Below are positions 25,801-39,300 of a stretch of 64,000 bases of DNA, in pieces. Source of the DNA: Ancylostoma caninum (Eukaryota; Nematoda; Chromadorea; Rhabditida; Ancylostomatidae); contig JBAJFG010000002.1 in the NCBI GenBank assembly GCA_037903475.1, positions 1,054,001 through 1,118,000 of the forward strand, written 5' to 3'. Both the position numbers and the translations under genes were made by a program. The notes beneath the pieces are model-generated. The model saw nothing but the letters and a program-made list of their open reading frames with translations. It ran no database searches and had not been told where the DNA came from. Numbering within the stretch: the first letter of the stretch is position 1; each line of letters begins with the position of its first letter.

Positions 25801-28800
25801 ATGTTTTCGAAAAACATTCACTGACCTTGACCTGGAAGGTTCTGCCTAATACAAATTTTTTTATCCGCTTGATCATTCTGGGATGCAGACCAACGATTTC
25901 AGGTTTGTAAATGAGTTAAATAAATGATGCGGAGCGACTGCCTATTTAACTGGCGACATCCTTGCGCATGCAAAGCTCATTACACCGAGTGCCCTCATCT
26001 CAAACTGGCACAGAAAACAGTTCATGTTCGAGAATGCTTTTCCGCTAAATTTCTCATCCAACTAAAAAAATCGGGTGTCGCGCAGTTCAGCTGCCGAGCC
26101 CGTGGGAGTCCGAGTAGAACGGCACACAACACTAAACACTTTTTACTTCCTTACATGCTGAGCTGGAAAAGCTCGCCTAAGACAAATGCCTCGTTTAGCT
26201 TAGGGGGATAGCAAGAGAACAGGCAATATGAGAGGGTAACCCAAGGTGAGACAGATGGGACATCTGTCTCATCTTGGGTTCTTTTACTTTTACCTTAATT
26301 GAGACGTGCATAATAATATCCACGTAATACAAATAACATAACGCAACAAAGGGGAGCCAGTGACCAATAAATCGAGAAAAACCGACAAATACTCTTATAA
26401 AAAAGAAGGAAATATAATTTGGAAAGTAGCCTTGAAAGATGAACTAAAACTCGAAAAAAGACACTAGATAGTTCCCGGGTCAGAGATGCGGGCAGCCATT
26501 CTTATGAAATGACTAGGCAGAATCTCCAAAACATTCCAAAGTAGTGAATTCGCAGCGGCAGTCGTTCTTTGAAGGAATTTGGATCTTATTTGAGTTCTAG
26601 CTGTAGAAACTCTAATTCTAGAGGGCCACCCCTGGTTACAGAGGGGCAAAGCTGAAAGAAGATACCGGTTTCGATACTCAATCAACCTGTCAAAATTTTA
26701 TAAGTCATGACTAGATCGAACTTCCTCCTTCTACTGGCAACACTCGGTAGAGAGATTTACATCCGCCGTTGTTCTCCACAAGGAATTTGAGCGTAAGACC
26801 CGTGATTCTCGAGAAACGTTTGCGAGCGAAGTTGCTTTGGACGCTCTCTAGAACCATTACAACCTTTTTTTAATGAGGAGGCACTAAGGTAGTACCAAAT
26901 TCGACTAAAGGACGTACATACATCCTTAAGCCTTGATAAAAACAGCAGAATTCCTAGTTCTAAGTGCCTTAAATAAGCTGTACCTGCGAAACATTGCCTT
27001 AGTCACAAGTGCTCTCTAGTGAGTGCTGAACTGATGCTTATCAGAAAAGGTGAAACCTAGGTCTTTGATCTCCGAAACCTTCAGAAGTGGAAAATAATTC
27101 CACGCATAGGGCGTCTGAATTTTTCTGAACTCAAAAGATACCACCTCAGATTTTTCAAGGGCAAGAGATTGATCCCAGGATTCCGACCATTCTTTGACGA
27201 TAATAATTGCTGCGTGTAATATCTCCATATCGCCTATGCACTAAATGACTCTATATATTTTAAGATCGTCTGCGTACATCACGCAAGATACATCCTGTAC
27301 AGATAAGACTGATGGCTGATCACATGAATAGATAAGGAACAGTATGAGGGAAAGAACCCCATTGTGGTTCACCACTAGCACTAAAAAACACATCAGGGTG
27401 CTCCTTATTCACACGTAAAGTCCTTATGCACGATCGGCGGAAAATTTTCGAGCGCGCCCAGCATGGGGCGCGTGCGCGGCGCGGCCCTCTTGTGGCAGCG
27501 GTCCACCGTCGCTCATCAGATTTTTGGCCCAGGTGAGTGTTTTTCCTTCATTTTTTTTCTTTGACTGAAGTTCACCTGAAGGTGCGAGGCTGTGGCTGAC
27601 CGATGTCAACCGGACGGCCTCGCCTGCCTCATAAAAACAATAAAAACAAGTATTTGAGGCATGCATGGGGAAAACGTGCAATATTCGAGGCATGCGGGGC
27701 CATCCGGTCGGTATCGGTCAGCCACGGGCCTCACAGCTTCAGATAAACTCCAATTAAAGAAAAAAAATGAAAGAACAACACTCATCTGAGCCAAGAGTCT
27801 TATGAACGACTGGGGACCGCTGCCACAAAAGGGCCGCGCCGCGCACGCGCCGCATTCTGGGCGCGCTCGAAAATTTTCCGCCGGTTGCGCGTAAGGACTT
27901 CACTTGGTACGTACGATAGGTCAGAAAGGTTTCAAGCCAAAACAAGATAGAGAGTCGGATACGAACCACTCTTAACTTGATAAGAAGTTTTCTAATTGGG
28001 GCTCTAGAAAGCATTAGAAAACTGCATGCATCTGTTGATTGTTGTCAACTGCCTTTGTCCAGTCGTTCATTCAGTTTAAATTTGCGGTTTCGATAGATCT
28101 TCCAAAAACCATGCTGACTATTGGGAATGATACCATGTTCTTCTAGGTGTGTTAGAATTTGTTCTTTCGTCATCATTCTTTAGTCATTTGGAAAGCTCTG
28201 GCGAAGACGGAAGTAATGCTTACAGGCCAGTATTTTCTGCAGTCATTAAGAGGAGCCTTCTTAGGTACTGGTGAAACTAAGGGATGCCCCCATCTGCCGG
28301 GAACTTTGCCTCTCATATAGTATAGGTTGAAGATGAATTCCGAAGGTTCTGCTATCTCAACAATGACCTTTTTGATGAAAAAGAGAGGTGCGAATTATTC
28401 ACTACAGGAAAACTGTAAGGTAGGTCACAAGATTTCGTCTGCACAGTGAGTACTTTGTGAAACTCATAGGCAAGAAGATTGGCTTTCTCCCTATCGTTAA
28501 TTACAACTCTCTCTAATATAGGAGGAGAAATGTTGCGCTTATCCTTAATTTTGAAGCTAACGGAGCAGAAAAGGCCACTCTTATCCTTTGATTCCACAAG
28601 TTTCCGTTCTGTACAGCAGGAATGTAATATTTAGATAATTACTGCAGATAATGACTAGATAATGACTTCTGCCTTTCGTAATTAAGCCACACTTCTGGAG
28701 TTTTCTCTATCGGGAGTGAACGAAACTATCAAGTATTATATATCATTCTGCTCTGAATTTCATTCTTCGAGTTCAGCTGACAACTTCGCAACTTTCAATT

Positions 28801-31800
28801 TTCCCAGATAGAGAAGATCTCATTGTTTTTATGTTTCGAAAGATTCATCAGATATCAATTCTGTCACATCAATGCATTCCAGTGTAATGTCGCATTGCTA
28901 TTCCGTCTGACAACTGCGCAACACTCACTTTTTTGAGTTGGAGATGATATTCCAGGCTAAAGCTCAGATTTTAGGCAATCTCACGTCTTCTAATAAACTC
29001 CATGTCCTCTTCTCATAAAACCTGGGCATTTCTCGATTGACTTATATCTTCAATGTTTTTCTGCCACACAGGTTGTTATTAGAACGCTTTTATTGGCCGA
29101 CGTTTCGACGAGACGTCGTTTTCAAAGGCCTGAAAGTGGATCAGTTTTCTTGAATCGGCGTTCTAGCCCATCAAACGCCTCTCCCGACTTACAGATTCAA
29201 CTCATTCTGGCTAGACAAGGATGAGCACCGTCTACGAAGAGAGAGAAAACTCACCCAGCGTTCCACCAATATAGATATATAATAAAATATGGGTGTTTCT
29301 CCGCACGCTACTGCACTTGAATGTCACCAGCGGACGACCGAATGTTGCTCAGCGGTTGTGCAGGAGCTGATTGGTGACAATATTATATCTCACACAATGG
29401 TATGAACGGCATAAGCTCACTGGTTATCGATAAATGTTCATTTCTGTTATTCATTCCAGGATTTCGTGCAGAAATCCAGAATGCTCCGAGCGTCTTCCTA
29501 GCCGCAATTTCTGGTTCGTGAGCCAGCATTGTGCATGCTATAGCAAAGTCGTTCCCATTCTGGTCTTCCCGTCTGTGTCTCCCAAGAGGCATTATCAAAC
29601 TTTCCCGTCTTTTTCCAGCCAGATGTTCATTAATGCGAACATGCAATGGTCGACCGGTCTCCCCAATGTAGATCGCGTGGCAGAATTGGCATTCAATTTG
29701 GTAAATCACTCCCGTTTTGGTGCAATCACCAGCTTTACCGTAGGGACAAGCAACGCATTGTTCTGTTGGACATGTTCTGTCGTAGAGTCTATTACGGACC
29801 AATTGTTTTCTGATGTTGACTAGAACGACGTCATCTTGTAGTTGAGCCCGTACAAGACACTGTTTTATAGCATTGCTTATCCTATCAGAGATAAATGGAA
29901 TGCACAGTGGAAGTTTTTTACCGCATGCGTGATTTCCGCCTTCATTGCGAGGTCAGTGATTTCGGTGTTCTCGTAATACGTAACCATTTTCGCGCACTCC
30001 ACTGAACGCCAGGGCTGGGATTCATGAAACGATAACCAAGCAAACCGAGGATGGCTAGCAGGACTGGTTATCGTATTGACTACATAGAACTAAGAGACAC
30101 AGACGGCAAAAGTTGGTTTGCCAGCCTGGGTTTGCTTGGTTATCGTTTCATGAATCCCAGCCCAGGTTTCTGGATTCGCGGCGTTCTGCTTCTCCACTAC
30201 AAACCCTGGCTGCGGTTCTGAACATATTACGAATCACAGCACGCTTAACAGTGGTGGAATGAGCCGACCTTGCGTGTATTATGATGTTCTTAGAACTCTC
30301 CTTGCGGTACCACTTCACTTGAATCATGCCATTGTTCAATTTCAGCTGTGTATTCAGGAATGGTAGCCAACCTTGACGAGGAATTTCTCTTGTGAGCTTT
30401 ATGTACTGTGACTGCTGATTGAGCATTCTAAAACAATCATCCATCTCTGATTGTGTAGATGTGATCATACAGCAGTCATCGATGTAACGGCAGTACAAGA
30501 GAGGTTGTCGCAAAAGTACTGGTTCTTCTATTTTGCTCATAAAGCAGATAGCGAGTACCGGTGCTAACCTCTGTCCCATCGCAAGCCCTCTAATCTAGGA
30601 GAAATATCTCCCAGACCACCTGAGTTTTTTCTCTCTCTTCGTAGACTGTGCTCATCCTTGTCTAGCCAGAATGAGTTGAATCTGTAAGTCGGGAGAGGCG
30701 TTTGATGGGCTAGAACGCCGATTCAAGAAAACTGACCCACTTTCAGGCCTTTGAAAACGACGTCTTGTCGAAACGTCGGCCAATAAAAGCGTTCTAATAA
30801 CAACCTATGTGGCAGAAAAACATTGAAGATATAAATCTCACGTCTATATTGTATACAAGTTTCTCTTAACCTCTCGCTCACCACTCACGTGCTTTATGTT
30901 CACTAGCGCTGCCTCGTGTGTAGAATTTAATCCATACCTGCCGCATTCCATGCTTCTCTGCCTTCTTCGAATGAAACATGCGACATTGTGCGCCCTTTTT
31001 CGATCCGGGGCTGCGCCCCAAGTTCAATTTAACCTCGTCGTCATAGGTGAAAGTCTCCTCGAGAGTACTACCGTAACTGATCTTAAGTTGAAATGTGTCT
31101 CAAGATATACAGGGTGGTCCAAAATTACGGCGACAAGGGCACGATGCGCATTTTTCGACTTATCTCGAGTTTTGTAGTTTTGCATCCAATCTTTTCCTGT
31201 TCATTTGTTCAATTGTACAGCTTCTTCCAAAACATTACCTAACACTATGATTTTTAGGAACAGCTAGGCCGTCAGTCAAGCTTAGTTTTACCACCCAATT
31301 ACATTTTCTGTGTAGGCTTGGCGCGCATGTTGTGCTAATGTGTAAAATTTTACAAGAGGAGCACTAAGCAGTACATCGAAAAGTACAAGGTGTGGGAAAC
31401 AGAAAAACGTTAAGGTCATTGTGAATGGCCACTTACCTTGGTTATGAGGTCCAGAATTTGGTGCGGATACGCCGAAATTCAACGCGGGCTGAGGATGCTT
31501 TTCAATTCTAATCACCATCATTAAATGTATTATGAGGGAAATATTTCTCAGAACTTGAGAATGGAAGTTGATGAGCCTAATAAGTTCCATTCTCCTCCAT
31601 AAACAGTGAAAAAAGAACCAGAAACAGCCCTAAAGTACGTTTTTGCTCTGTTTTTGCAAAGGAAGTCATGTCCGCTTCCTTATAAATCTTATTTTCAGTA
31701 CTCATTCGAGCAGATTTCTCGTTATGATATTCATTCAAGGACAAAAACTGACTTCACTCTCATAAAAATTGTTTAATCCTTGGAGCAAACGCTTTTAGAT

Positions 31801-34800
31801 AGGGCAGATTATCTAGGAAGACTGCACTTCCGCCCACAGCAGGCGACTAGTTCGAATTCTCCATGTGTTTTCTCGCCGGTGGTAGGAGAAATCGTGGGAC
31901 GTGATGGTAGATTTTGTTCGTTGTAAAATGAGAAATATCGTATTGAAAACAAAGTTTCCAACTCGTTTTCCAACGTTAGATATGAACCTTTTAGCGTGTC
32001 TCCGTAATTTTGGACCACCCTGTACTCAGACAATTCCAGGGACAAAGCTCGATTCGCTCCACTAAACTTTACGGGCGAAAGATTTGACCGAGGGTGCACA
32101 GCGGGCCAACTGCGCAGGAAAGTTGGGTGTGTTGAGGGCTAGTAGCGGGTGTCGTTCGTTCGCGGGCCTTAAGAGAGCAACAATCGGGTTGATGCGCTAC
32201 ATCCGCTGTTCAGCACGGAACATGCTAAGTCGCTTACATGTGACCGCTCATGCATGGAGGCTGACCGCGCAATTTTCTTGTTGAAGTAAGGGCTCGAAAG
32301 ACACCTCAGATCGGTCATTGATGAAGTTTCGAAATTATGCAATTTCGAAGTTCGTCTTCATTTCCACTTTTTCATTTTTAAATTCCGATATTTGTGTGCT
32401 GTGATGTTCGCTCATTTCGTGTAATTGAGAATTTGCATTATTTTCCCTGTTGCACAATTTGTTTCATACATGCATTTCCATCTATCCAATTTTATTTTAG
32501 GTGTAAAATGCTACAATACATCAGGAAGCATGGTTTACGCGGCTACGGAATTAAGTTCCTGAGTACATCGGTGAGAGTTTAACGAGTCAACTTTCTTTGT
32601 TTAGTATTGATGGAAGAGAGGATAAGACAGAGAAGCATGATGAGGGAACATCTAGATAGACTGTCTTCACGATCATGCTCGAGAGATCTGAGTGTGGAAG
32701 CCGGCAGACAACAGATATGTGAAGGTACCGACCTTTTATAAGAGTTCAACAAGAAGTGTACGAAATTCTTCGAGCGTTAGTTACGCTTAGCATTTTCTAT
32801 TATTAGAGCAAATCTTACTCGGTAACTGCAGTGATGCTGGTTTGTGGTAAATGAGCAGATGGAAACCTCAATCACATCCGAAATGAGTATGTTCAGTCAT
32901 AGGAGACCTATTTTTATTCGGGAACGAAAGGCTGGTTTTCCTAAGGTGGGAATAGGAAAATTCTTTATCACGCTTCTTACATTCATCACTTTGGCATCTC
33001 TGCGGAAGAGGTTGGCATGATGGAGGAACTGATGACAGTTTTGTACGGATTCCCGCCGCCTATTGCAGTGAGCACATTCGGTCGTACGAGTATGAATATT
33101 ACAACATGCAGAACTGACTGCCGAACAATGTACGTATAATCTCCTTCTGTAAGCCCTATAGCCCTTTTCTAAAGTACTGCCTTTTAGCGTCACGCTAAAC
33201 GCGACCGTCGATCACGTCAAGAAGAACACGAATGTGTCGCTTCTGTCGGTGAAGACTACGACGCAAGCTACGACATCGTCTTCGAGGATAACTGACTTCA
33301 CCACCGGTACCCAGCACTTTCCATAATTTCGATATTGTTGTCTCCTTGACTCATTTTCCTCCCCATGATAGAATTGTTTGGCGGAGTTATACCCTTTTTC
33401 TTTTTATCATTTTGAACAACATTTTTTGGTCATGACAAATGTTTCGCAAACGTTTTGGACTAAAACTTCAGTCAGCGAACGTTTTGGCCATTTCGAGGAC
33501 AGAGACTCACAAAAAATTTGCTGTGTTATCGCTTAGTTTCTCCAGAAAGAACAAAATTTTGCCTACATCCGCTTGTTTTGTCTTCTACGAATGAAACGGA
33601 AGTCAGTGAAACATCCGTTTTGACGAGATTTTTTTTTGCTACTTACTGCTAGCTTTTTTTCCTGAATCTAACCGCACACTAGTGTAGACATTATCATCAA
33701 TACGGAGAAGCGTTTTTGACGATGGCGATTTCAAACTCACACATCTTCAAGTAATGTGACTACTTTGCCTCATTTTGCTCTGACATCTGAATATCTTACC
33801 TCATCTCTCGCTACAAAGCAATTCTTGGGTTCTTTAAAATATGAAGTTCCTTTTCCAGTCGAGCTTTCCTTCACTACGAGCTTCATTAACTGTTTCCATC
33901 TCCAGTCTGGCGCTGCCTGCGGTTCTCATCAGAATATTCACCCCTCGATCATCTACCTTTTTAGCTGCATGTGCAGCCCATCTTCCCTCATATTGTTTAA
34001 GCAATATCGTGTCTTTCCAACTTGAAGTTCTTGATTAGGTATCAATTTTTTTCTTTCCCAATTATGCACTTATTTTTAGTTAGATGTGTAGTCATGTGGT
34101 CATAAGTTTCCAATGAAGTGCTTTTCTACTGTATTGAAGCAGCTTTTAATAAATATATTTGGTCGTATAATCGTTTAATTGTTTCAGGTGTCATTCGTCA
34201 ATGGTGTTAACCAGTTGACTGCACTGAAACAGAACAGTCAACTGATTAATAGCAGTGACGAATGACGCCTGAGAACAGTCTAAAGAAGCAGAATTAGAGG
34301 GCCTAAAGAGGGCCAATACCAGGGCGTTCCAGCCCAAACGCGCGAGCGACATGGGCGAGAACGGGGCTTCGCTCGTTTCTTGCGTCGCCCCCCGCTCGTT
34401 CGGAACTCTGCTTTCCAGATTCTTGCCCCTGGAATAGTCTGAGTAGTAGCTTTACCTAGATAGCCTAAAAAGAACACGGAATACGTTGTTAAGAAAACAA
34501 AGAACACTAAGCTGCGTGCCTGCGTCCTCAACATCACGCTTCTAGGTGCTCTAACGTACGCCTCACAAGTCTAGGAGTTACGTTAGCAGGACTGAAATGT
34601 TGTGAGCGCCGCGGAACGCTTCATCAAGAAAACCTTCTTGATATTTCAAAGAACTCTATATAAAGTTTCGAGTCTCCTCGTCTATCTGCTTTGAGCTCAC
34701 TCGAGTGAAAGATTTCTAATGAATTCGCGATGATGGCTTTACTGGCTCCAAGTCTATAATCATATTATGTTTCAATAAGGCATTAAAAACAACAACAAGA

Positions 34801-36255
34801 AAACGGCATGATAACCTCAACTATGCGGAAAGTGAACAGGAATTCCATACTTTTTGAACGCCCTGTAGTCTGGGCAACCTGTAAGTCCCTACCTATTACT
34901 AGATGAGAGTCGATTTTCGATACATGGGTATCGACTTGACAAAACTACTGATCTGCTAGACTACAAGAGCCTTTCCACTACCTTATGGTTCATTCTAGCT
35001 GTATTGAGCTATTTTTATCGTATGGTTCATTTGACCTTGACGTTGATCAGTATTTGTATTTTCTTTTGATTCTTTTTTCAAATGAAAGCGGATGAGAACC
35101 TGTGAACGGCGGGAATTTATATTGCGATTTATTTTAGATTGAGTTGAGAAACTTGATTTGCGTGATAAAAAATTGTAGGAAATCATAAACATTTGGCATT
35201 ATGAAGGGTGTATTACGCAAAGAATAGGAATGGCGTAAGATTCACAGACAGAACAGAGGTGATTTTTCAAAAAAAAAAAAGAACAAACAAACCGTTGTAT
35301 TTCCCCTGACAAATATGGATGCTATTGGTAAATCTTCCTCCTCCTCATTCAGAGCATTGATGTAGAAAGTTGGAGACCTGGTGCCGTTTTCTGTTATCAC
35401 GACATTTCCGGAGGCTCCTTGAAATCATCATGAATTTCTTATTTGCGTGATTTTGCGAAATAACAATTGTTTTTCCGTGGAAGGAACGCGTCTGGTAGAC
35501 CTTTCGGTTCATCTACCATAGTTAAGCTGCCGAGAAACCACTCCTCATTTGCGTAAAAATTATTTGAATGAAATTATTTTAAATTATTTCATGATGAAAT
35601 GCGGCCACAAGCCACAGCGTTCAAGAGTTGGATGAGGAAGAAGGTTGTCATTTCTAAGTGTTACACGTTGTCTATTGCTTTAATTGGATGATAAAGAAAT
35701 ATTATGTATATATATATACAGGGGGGGCCATAAGTTATTGTACAACGTTTGCTGGCCCATTTCTCCGCAGTAGTAAAATATTTTTTGCCGCACTAGGCAC
35801 TGTTTAATAGAGCTGGATTTGCTCTATCTTTTGATCACAAAAACCTCCTGGATACTTCCAAGATAACGAAAAAAGTTTATCGGAAACATTCATTGCAGAC
35901 TTTCGGTGCCGCAAAATGCACTAACTCTGCCCGCAATTTCCGAGCAAAACAGCCACAAAAACAGTTTGATATTTTTAGAAAGAGCATTCTTTGCTCTTTA
36001 AGATGCATCTAAGCAGTACACCCCACTTTAGAGATTTGGTGGATTTTTCGTAAAAAATTTCCACATCAACCCGCTTTTTTCAAAAACCTGTTCTAAGTCC
36101 AACTGCTCCAAAGCAAAACTCTCCCGGGAAACCGGGTTTTAACTGTAAGATACTTTGATCCCTGCTCTATTCGGCAGCGAAAAGAGCAGGATAATCCATG
36201 TGTTGCTGGTGGAGAAATAAATGAGCAAACGTTGTACAATAACTTATGGCCCCCC

Positions 36256-36308
<53 letters not shown>

Positions 36309-39300
36309 CGAAGTTCATCTTTATATTCCGAAGCAGTGCTTTCCCGTCGCCAACTGCGTTCGGATCCGAAGAGAGTGTTGAATTCAACGCTCTTGCGTAT
36401 GTATAAAACGCATCATGCAGCTGTGGAGCATACTGTGACGCCTAAGAACAAAAAAAAACTCTGAAAACATTCAATGTGAGCGAAATTGCCACTGACCGCT
36501 TACCGCTGCAAATTTGCCTCCTTCACAATCTGTAATGCAGGAAAATGGAGGATCTTTCATGCGCGAAACAACCTCTTGGCTGAAGTTACGGTATGGTCCC
36601 TCGTGCTCACCGCTTTCCTTCTGAAACATTATATTAGCCAGCAATTGTTCCTAGACCAGTACAAAGGCAAATGCATGACTTTTGTTTCCCATCTAAGGAA
36701 ATCTCCTGTTTTCGAGCAATCACTACCAACTCTCGACACAATTAATGACAACTTTGGTATCCAACACGACAACACTATCAGCAGATACTTAGATCGATAA
36801 TTCGGATTAATATTGCATAAGGTGGATAATAGAGCAAACTGACTGAGTGCTTAACAAAATTTATTGACACTATGAAACCAAAAGCAACGTAGTGAATACT
36901 GCTCCAAAGTGAACGCTACTATTCCCTTATGCACTAATACTCTTGCGAAATATCTAAAGTGAACGTCGATGACGGTGGTCCTGGCTCCGTGGCCTCAGAC
37001 GCCGCGCAAACGCGCGGCGCGCGCCGGTATCGGGATCGTCTGCCGCCGGAATGCTATTCCTAGGCGCTTCTGTCCCCGATTCGACCGGAAATCCTTAAAA
37101 CGGGTGGACAAGATTTCTGGATAGCTGATAGAATTGGAATACCAACAGCAGAGGACACCGATTGTGGCGCGGTTGCACGGCGTCCTTCTCGAGGCCGCGT
37201 ATGGGCTACCGCCATTGACGTCCACTGCACAATAATAGGAAAAAAACCTACGATGGAAACCAAAAATATTTTCTTGAAGGCATCCTTAGCTTCTTCATCA
37301 CGGCCGTCACCTGGTGAGTTTGGATCGATCCAAACTGCTCGTGTTGATCCTCCAGCGAGATGTGCATCTAAACTTTGATCGCTCCGTTTGATCTATCGTG
37401 TTGTCAGTATACTCTCATAATTATGGAACAAGTATACGTAGATTTTTTGCTCCACATTTATGAATCCAACAAGGATGAAAACCACACAATCAATGTAACG
37501 AAAACCTACAAAATCCATTCGAGTTTGGATCAGCCATAATGTAGAGATATTCACTATTGAGATAACCAGCATCGAGTGCCGCCAGTAACAAGGCCCGTTT
37601 GTATCCATACCCTTCGGCAAAACATGTGACCACAACTGAAAATTGTTGCATTGAATATGCTATTACCTCAACAATAATATCTCCATCTCGCGCTCTTACT
37701 ATATCCTTCTTACCACATTCTCGTTTCTGAAACTGCTTTGCGGGGTAAGAAAAAGTCATGAAATGGGTTTGGAATTATCTTCAACTAGACGGTGCGCCCG
37801 GCTCCGCTCAGGTGTTTTATTTCTGCCGGCTATTCTGCGCTGATGACGGCAATTGTTAACCTCAAATAAATCCTTTCAAGGTGCTCATCATTTTGGTGAT
37901 TAGCTCGAAGCCATTTTTTCAATCACTTTGAGCAAAAAGTAAGTGAGGTTCATTGGTTGGTTTTCTTCCAAAATGCTTGCCATATTTGTGTTCAGCACAT
38001 TCGAGGACTCCATTAGACATATCTTCAATGGGTAAGAGCAGGAAAATCGATGATATCAATAGATCAATATTCACAGCGGTTGTCAACTAACGTTAATGCT
38101 CTTGATTTTTTTCAGCATTACGTACTCCCTCAATAACTAGGGGTGGCCCTGTTAAAATTGCGTTTCCGAAACCTGAATGTGTAATAAGGGCACCTAGCTT
38201 TACTGTCAAGGCAGGAACTGCATACATCAAAGTAAGCAGAATCCCCACCAGATGTTCCAGCGCTTCGTTCAAACGAGCTGTTAGGTCTAAGATATATGTA
38301 GCATAGATCAATATGATCACTTTACATTCTCTTAGTAATGGTAACTGCTCGATCAGAACTTGTATTCTATCTGAAATGTATATCAACCAGTCTGGCCGTC
38401 CGGCTAACGCCGGACTTCCAGACTTCTATTGATGCTCGCTTTGCTCGCATACTACACGTTGAAAGCAAACACAAAAGTGTAAATCCCTTGATAAAATCTG
38501 CATCCTCCCACGCAGATCTATCGCTCCCGTGAGAAACCCCTGATCCCGTAGGTGGTAGCTTTCCCCCCACATGAACGAACTTATACTCTTCTATATGAGC
38601 GAAGTTATTGGTCGTAAAGAACTGAGCATAACCAATTCAGTACAAATGCTATCTTGAAATGATTTAGGCTCAACTGGTTGTTGTGGTAATTCAAATGATA
38701 AGGGTCCACCGGTGTATATAAAGGGAAAGGAAGGAGTGGTTCATTCAGACACAAACGGAATGGGAAGAGAACACGGATACGAAAGGAAACAATGTACATC
38801 TAGGTGATTTAGGTAGGAGAGTCCGCCGAAACAGGATGGGCGTACCCCTCATGCAGAAATAGACTCGCCTAGCGAATTCCTATTACTTGTGGACGCCACC
38901 GCACCCTTATCGCACCGTTGGACCCGACTCCAGGCGTTTCCCCACTTTTGGACGCCGGCGCACCCTTATCACACCGTTGGACCCGACTCCAGGCGTTTCC
39001 CCACTTTTGGACGCCGGCGCACCCTTATCACACCGTTGGACCCCACTCCAGGCGTCTCTCCACTTTTGGACGCCGGCGCACCCTTGTCACACCGTTGGAC
39101 CCAAATCCAGGCGTTTCTCCACCTTTCGACGCCGTCGCACCCTTGTCACACCGTTAGACCCGACTCCAGGCGTTTCTCCACTTTTGGACGCCGGCGCACC
39201 TCTTCTCCAGCGACGGATCTGTTGCACATCGCGAGCCCTTCTGCTCACCCAACTCTCTACCCTACTCCACCACACCGCACCCGTTATTAGCCTTTTATAG

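Larger units (their letters stand above)
29042..30836 (-). mobile_element. Penelope-like element (PLE) bounded by about 215-bp inverted repeats
   Basis: Inverted repeats lie at 29042-29256 and 30618-30836 (shared TTATATCTTCAATGTTTTTC, AACGCTTTTATTGGCCGACG, CAAGGATGAGCAC). Between them, on the minus strand, are the end of a reverse transcriptase and a GIY-YIG endonuclease, the domain pair and order diagnostic of Penelope-like elements. The front of the reverse transcriptase is missing, so it is a truncated, dead copy. It is interrupted by the MITE at 30013-30162. Confidence 0.88.

Noticed and set aside
36221..36464. Frames containing YIYIYIYIY (also 62662-63108 and 63168-63470)
   Set aside because: Translation of (TA)n microsatellites.
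38093..38386. Minus-strand frame after TTTCAG that could be a first gcy exon (hydrophobic run then ALITHSGFGNAILTGPPLVI)
   Set aside because: The N-terminus and the GPTC loop are already encoded by exons 1-4 at 54.2-51.8 kb, and the splice phases do not fit between exons 6 and 7.
38887..39300. Three overlapping plus-strand frames of 79-137 codons
   Set aside because: They are read-throughs of a 59-bp minisatellite; because 59 is not a multiple of three, every frame is used in turn.
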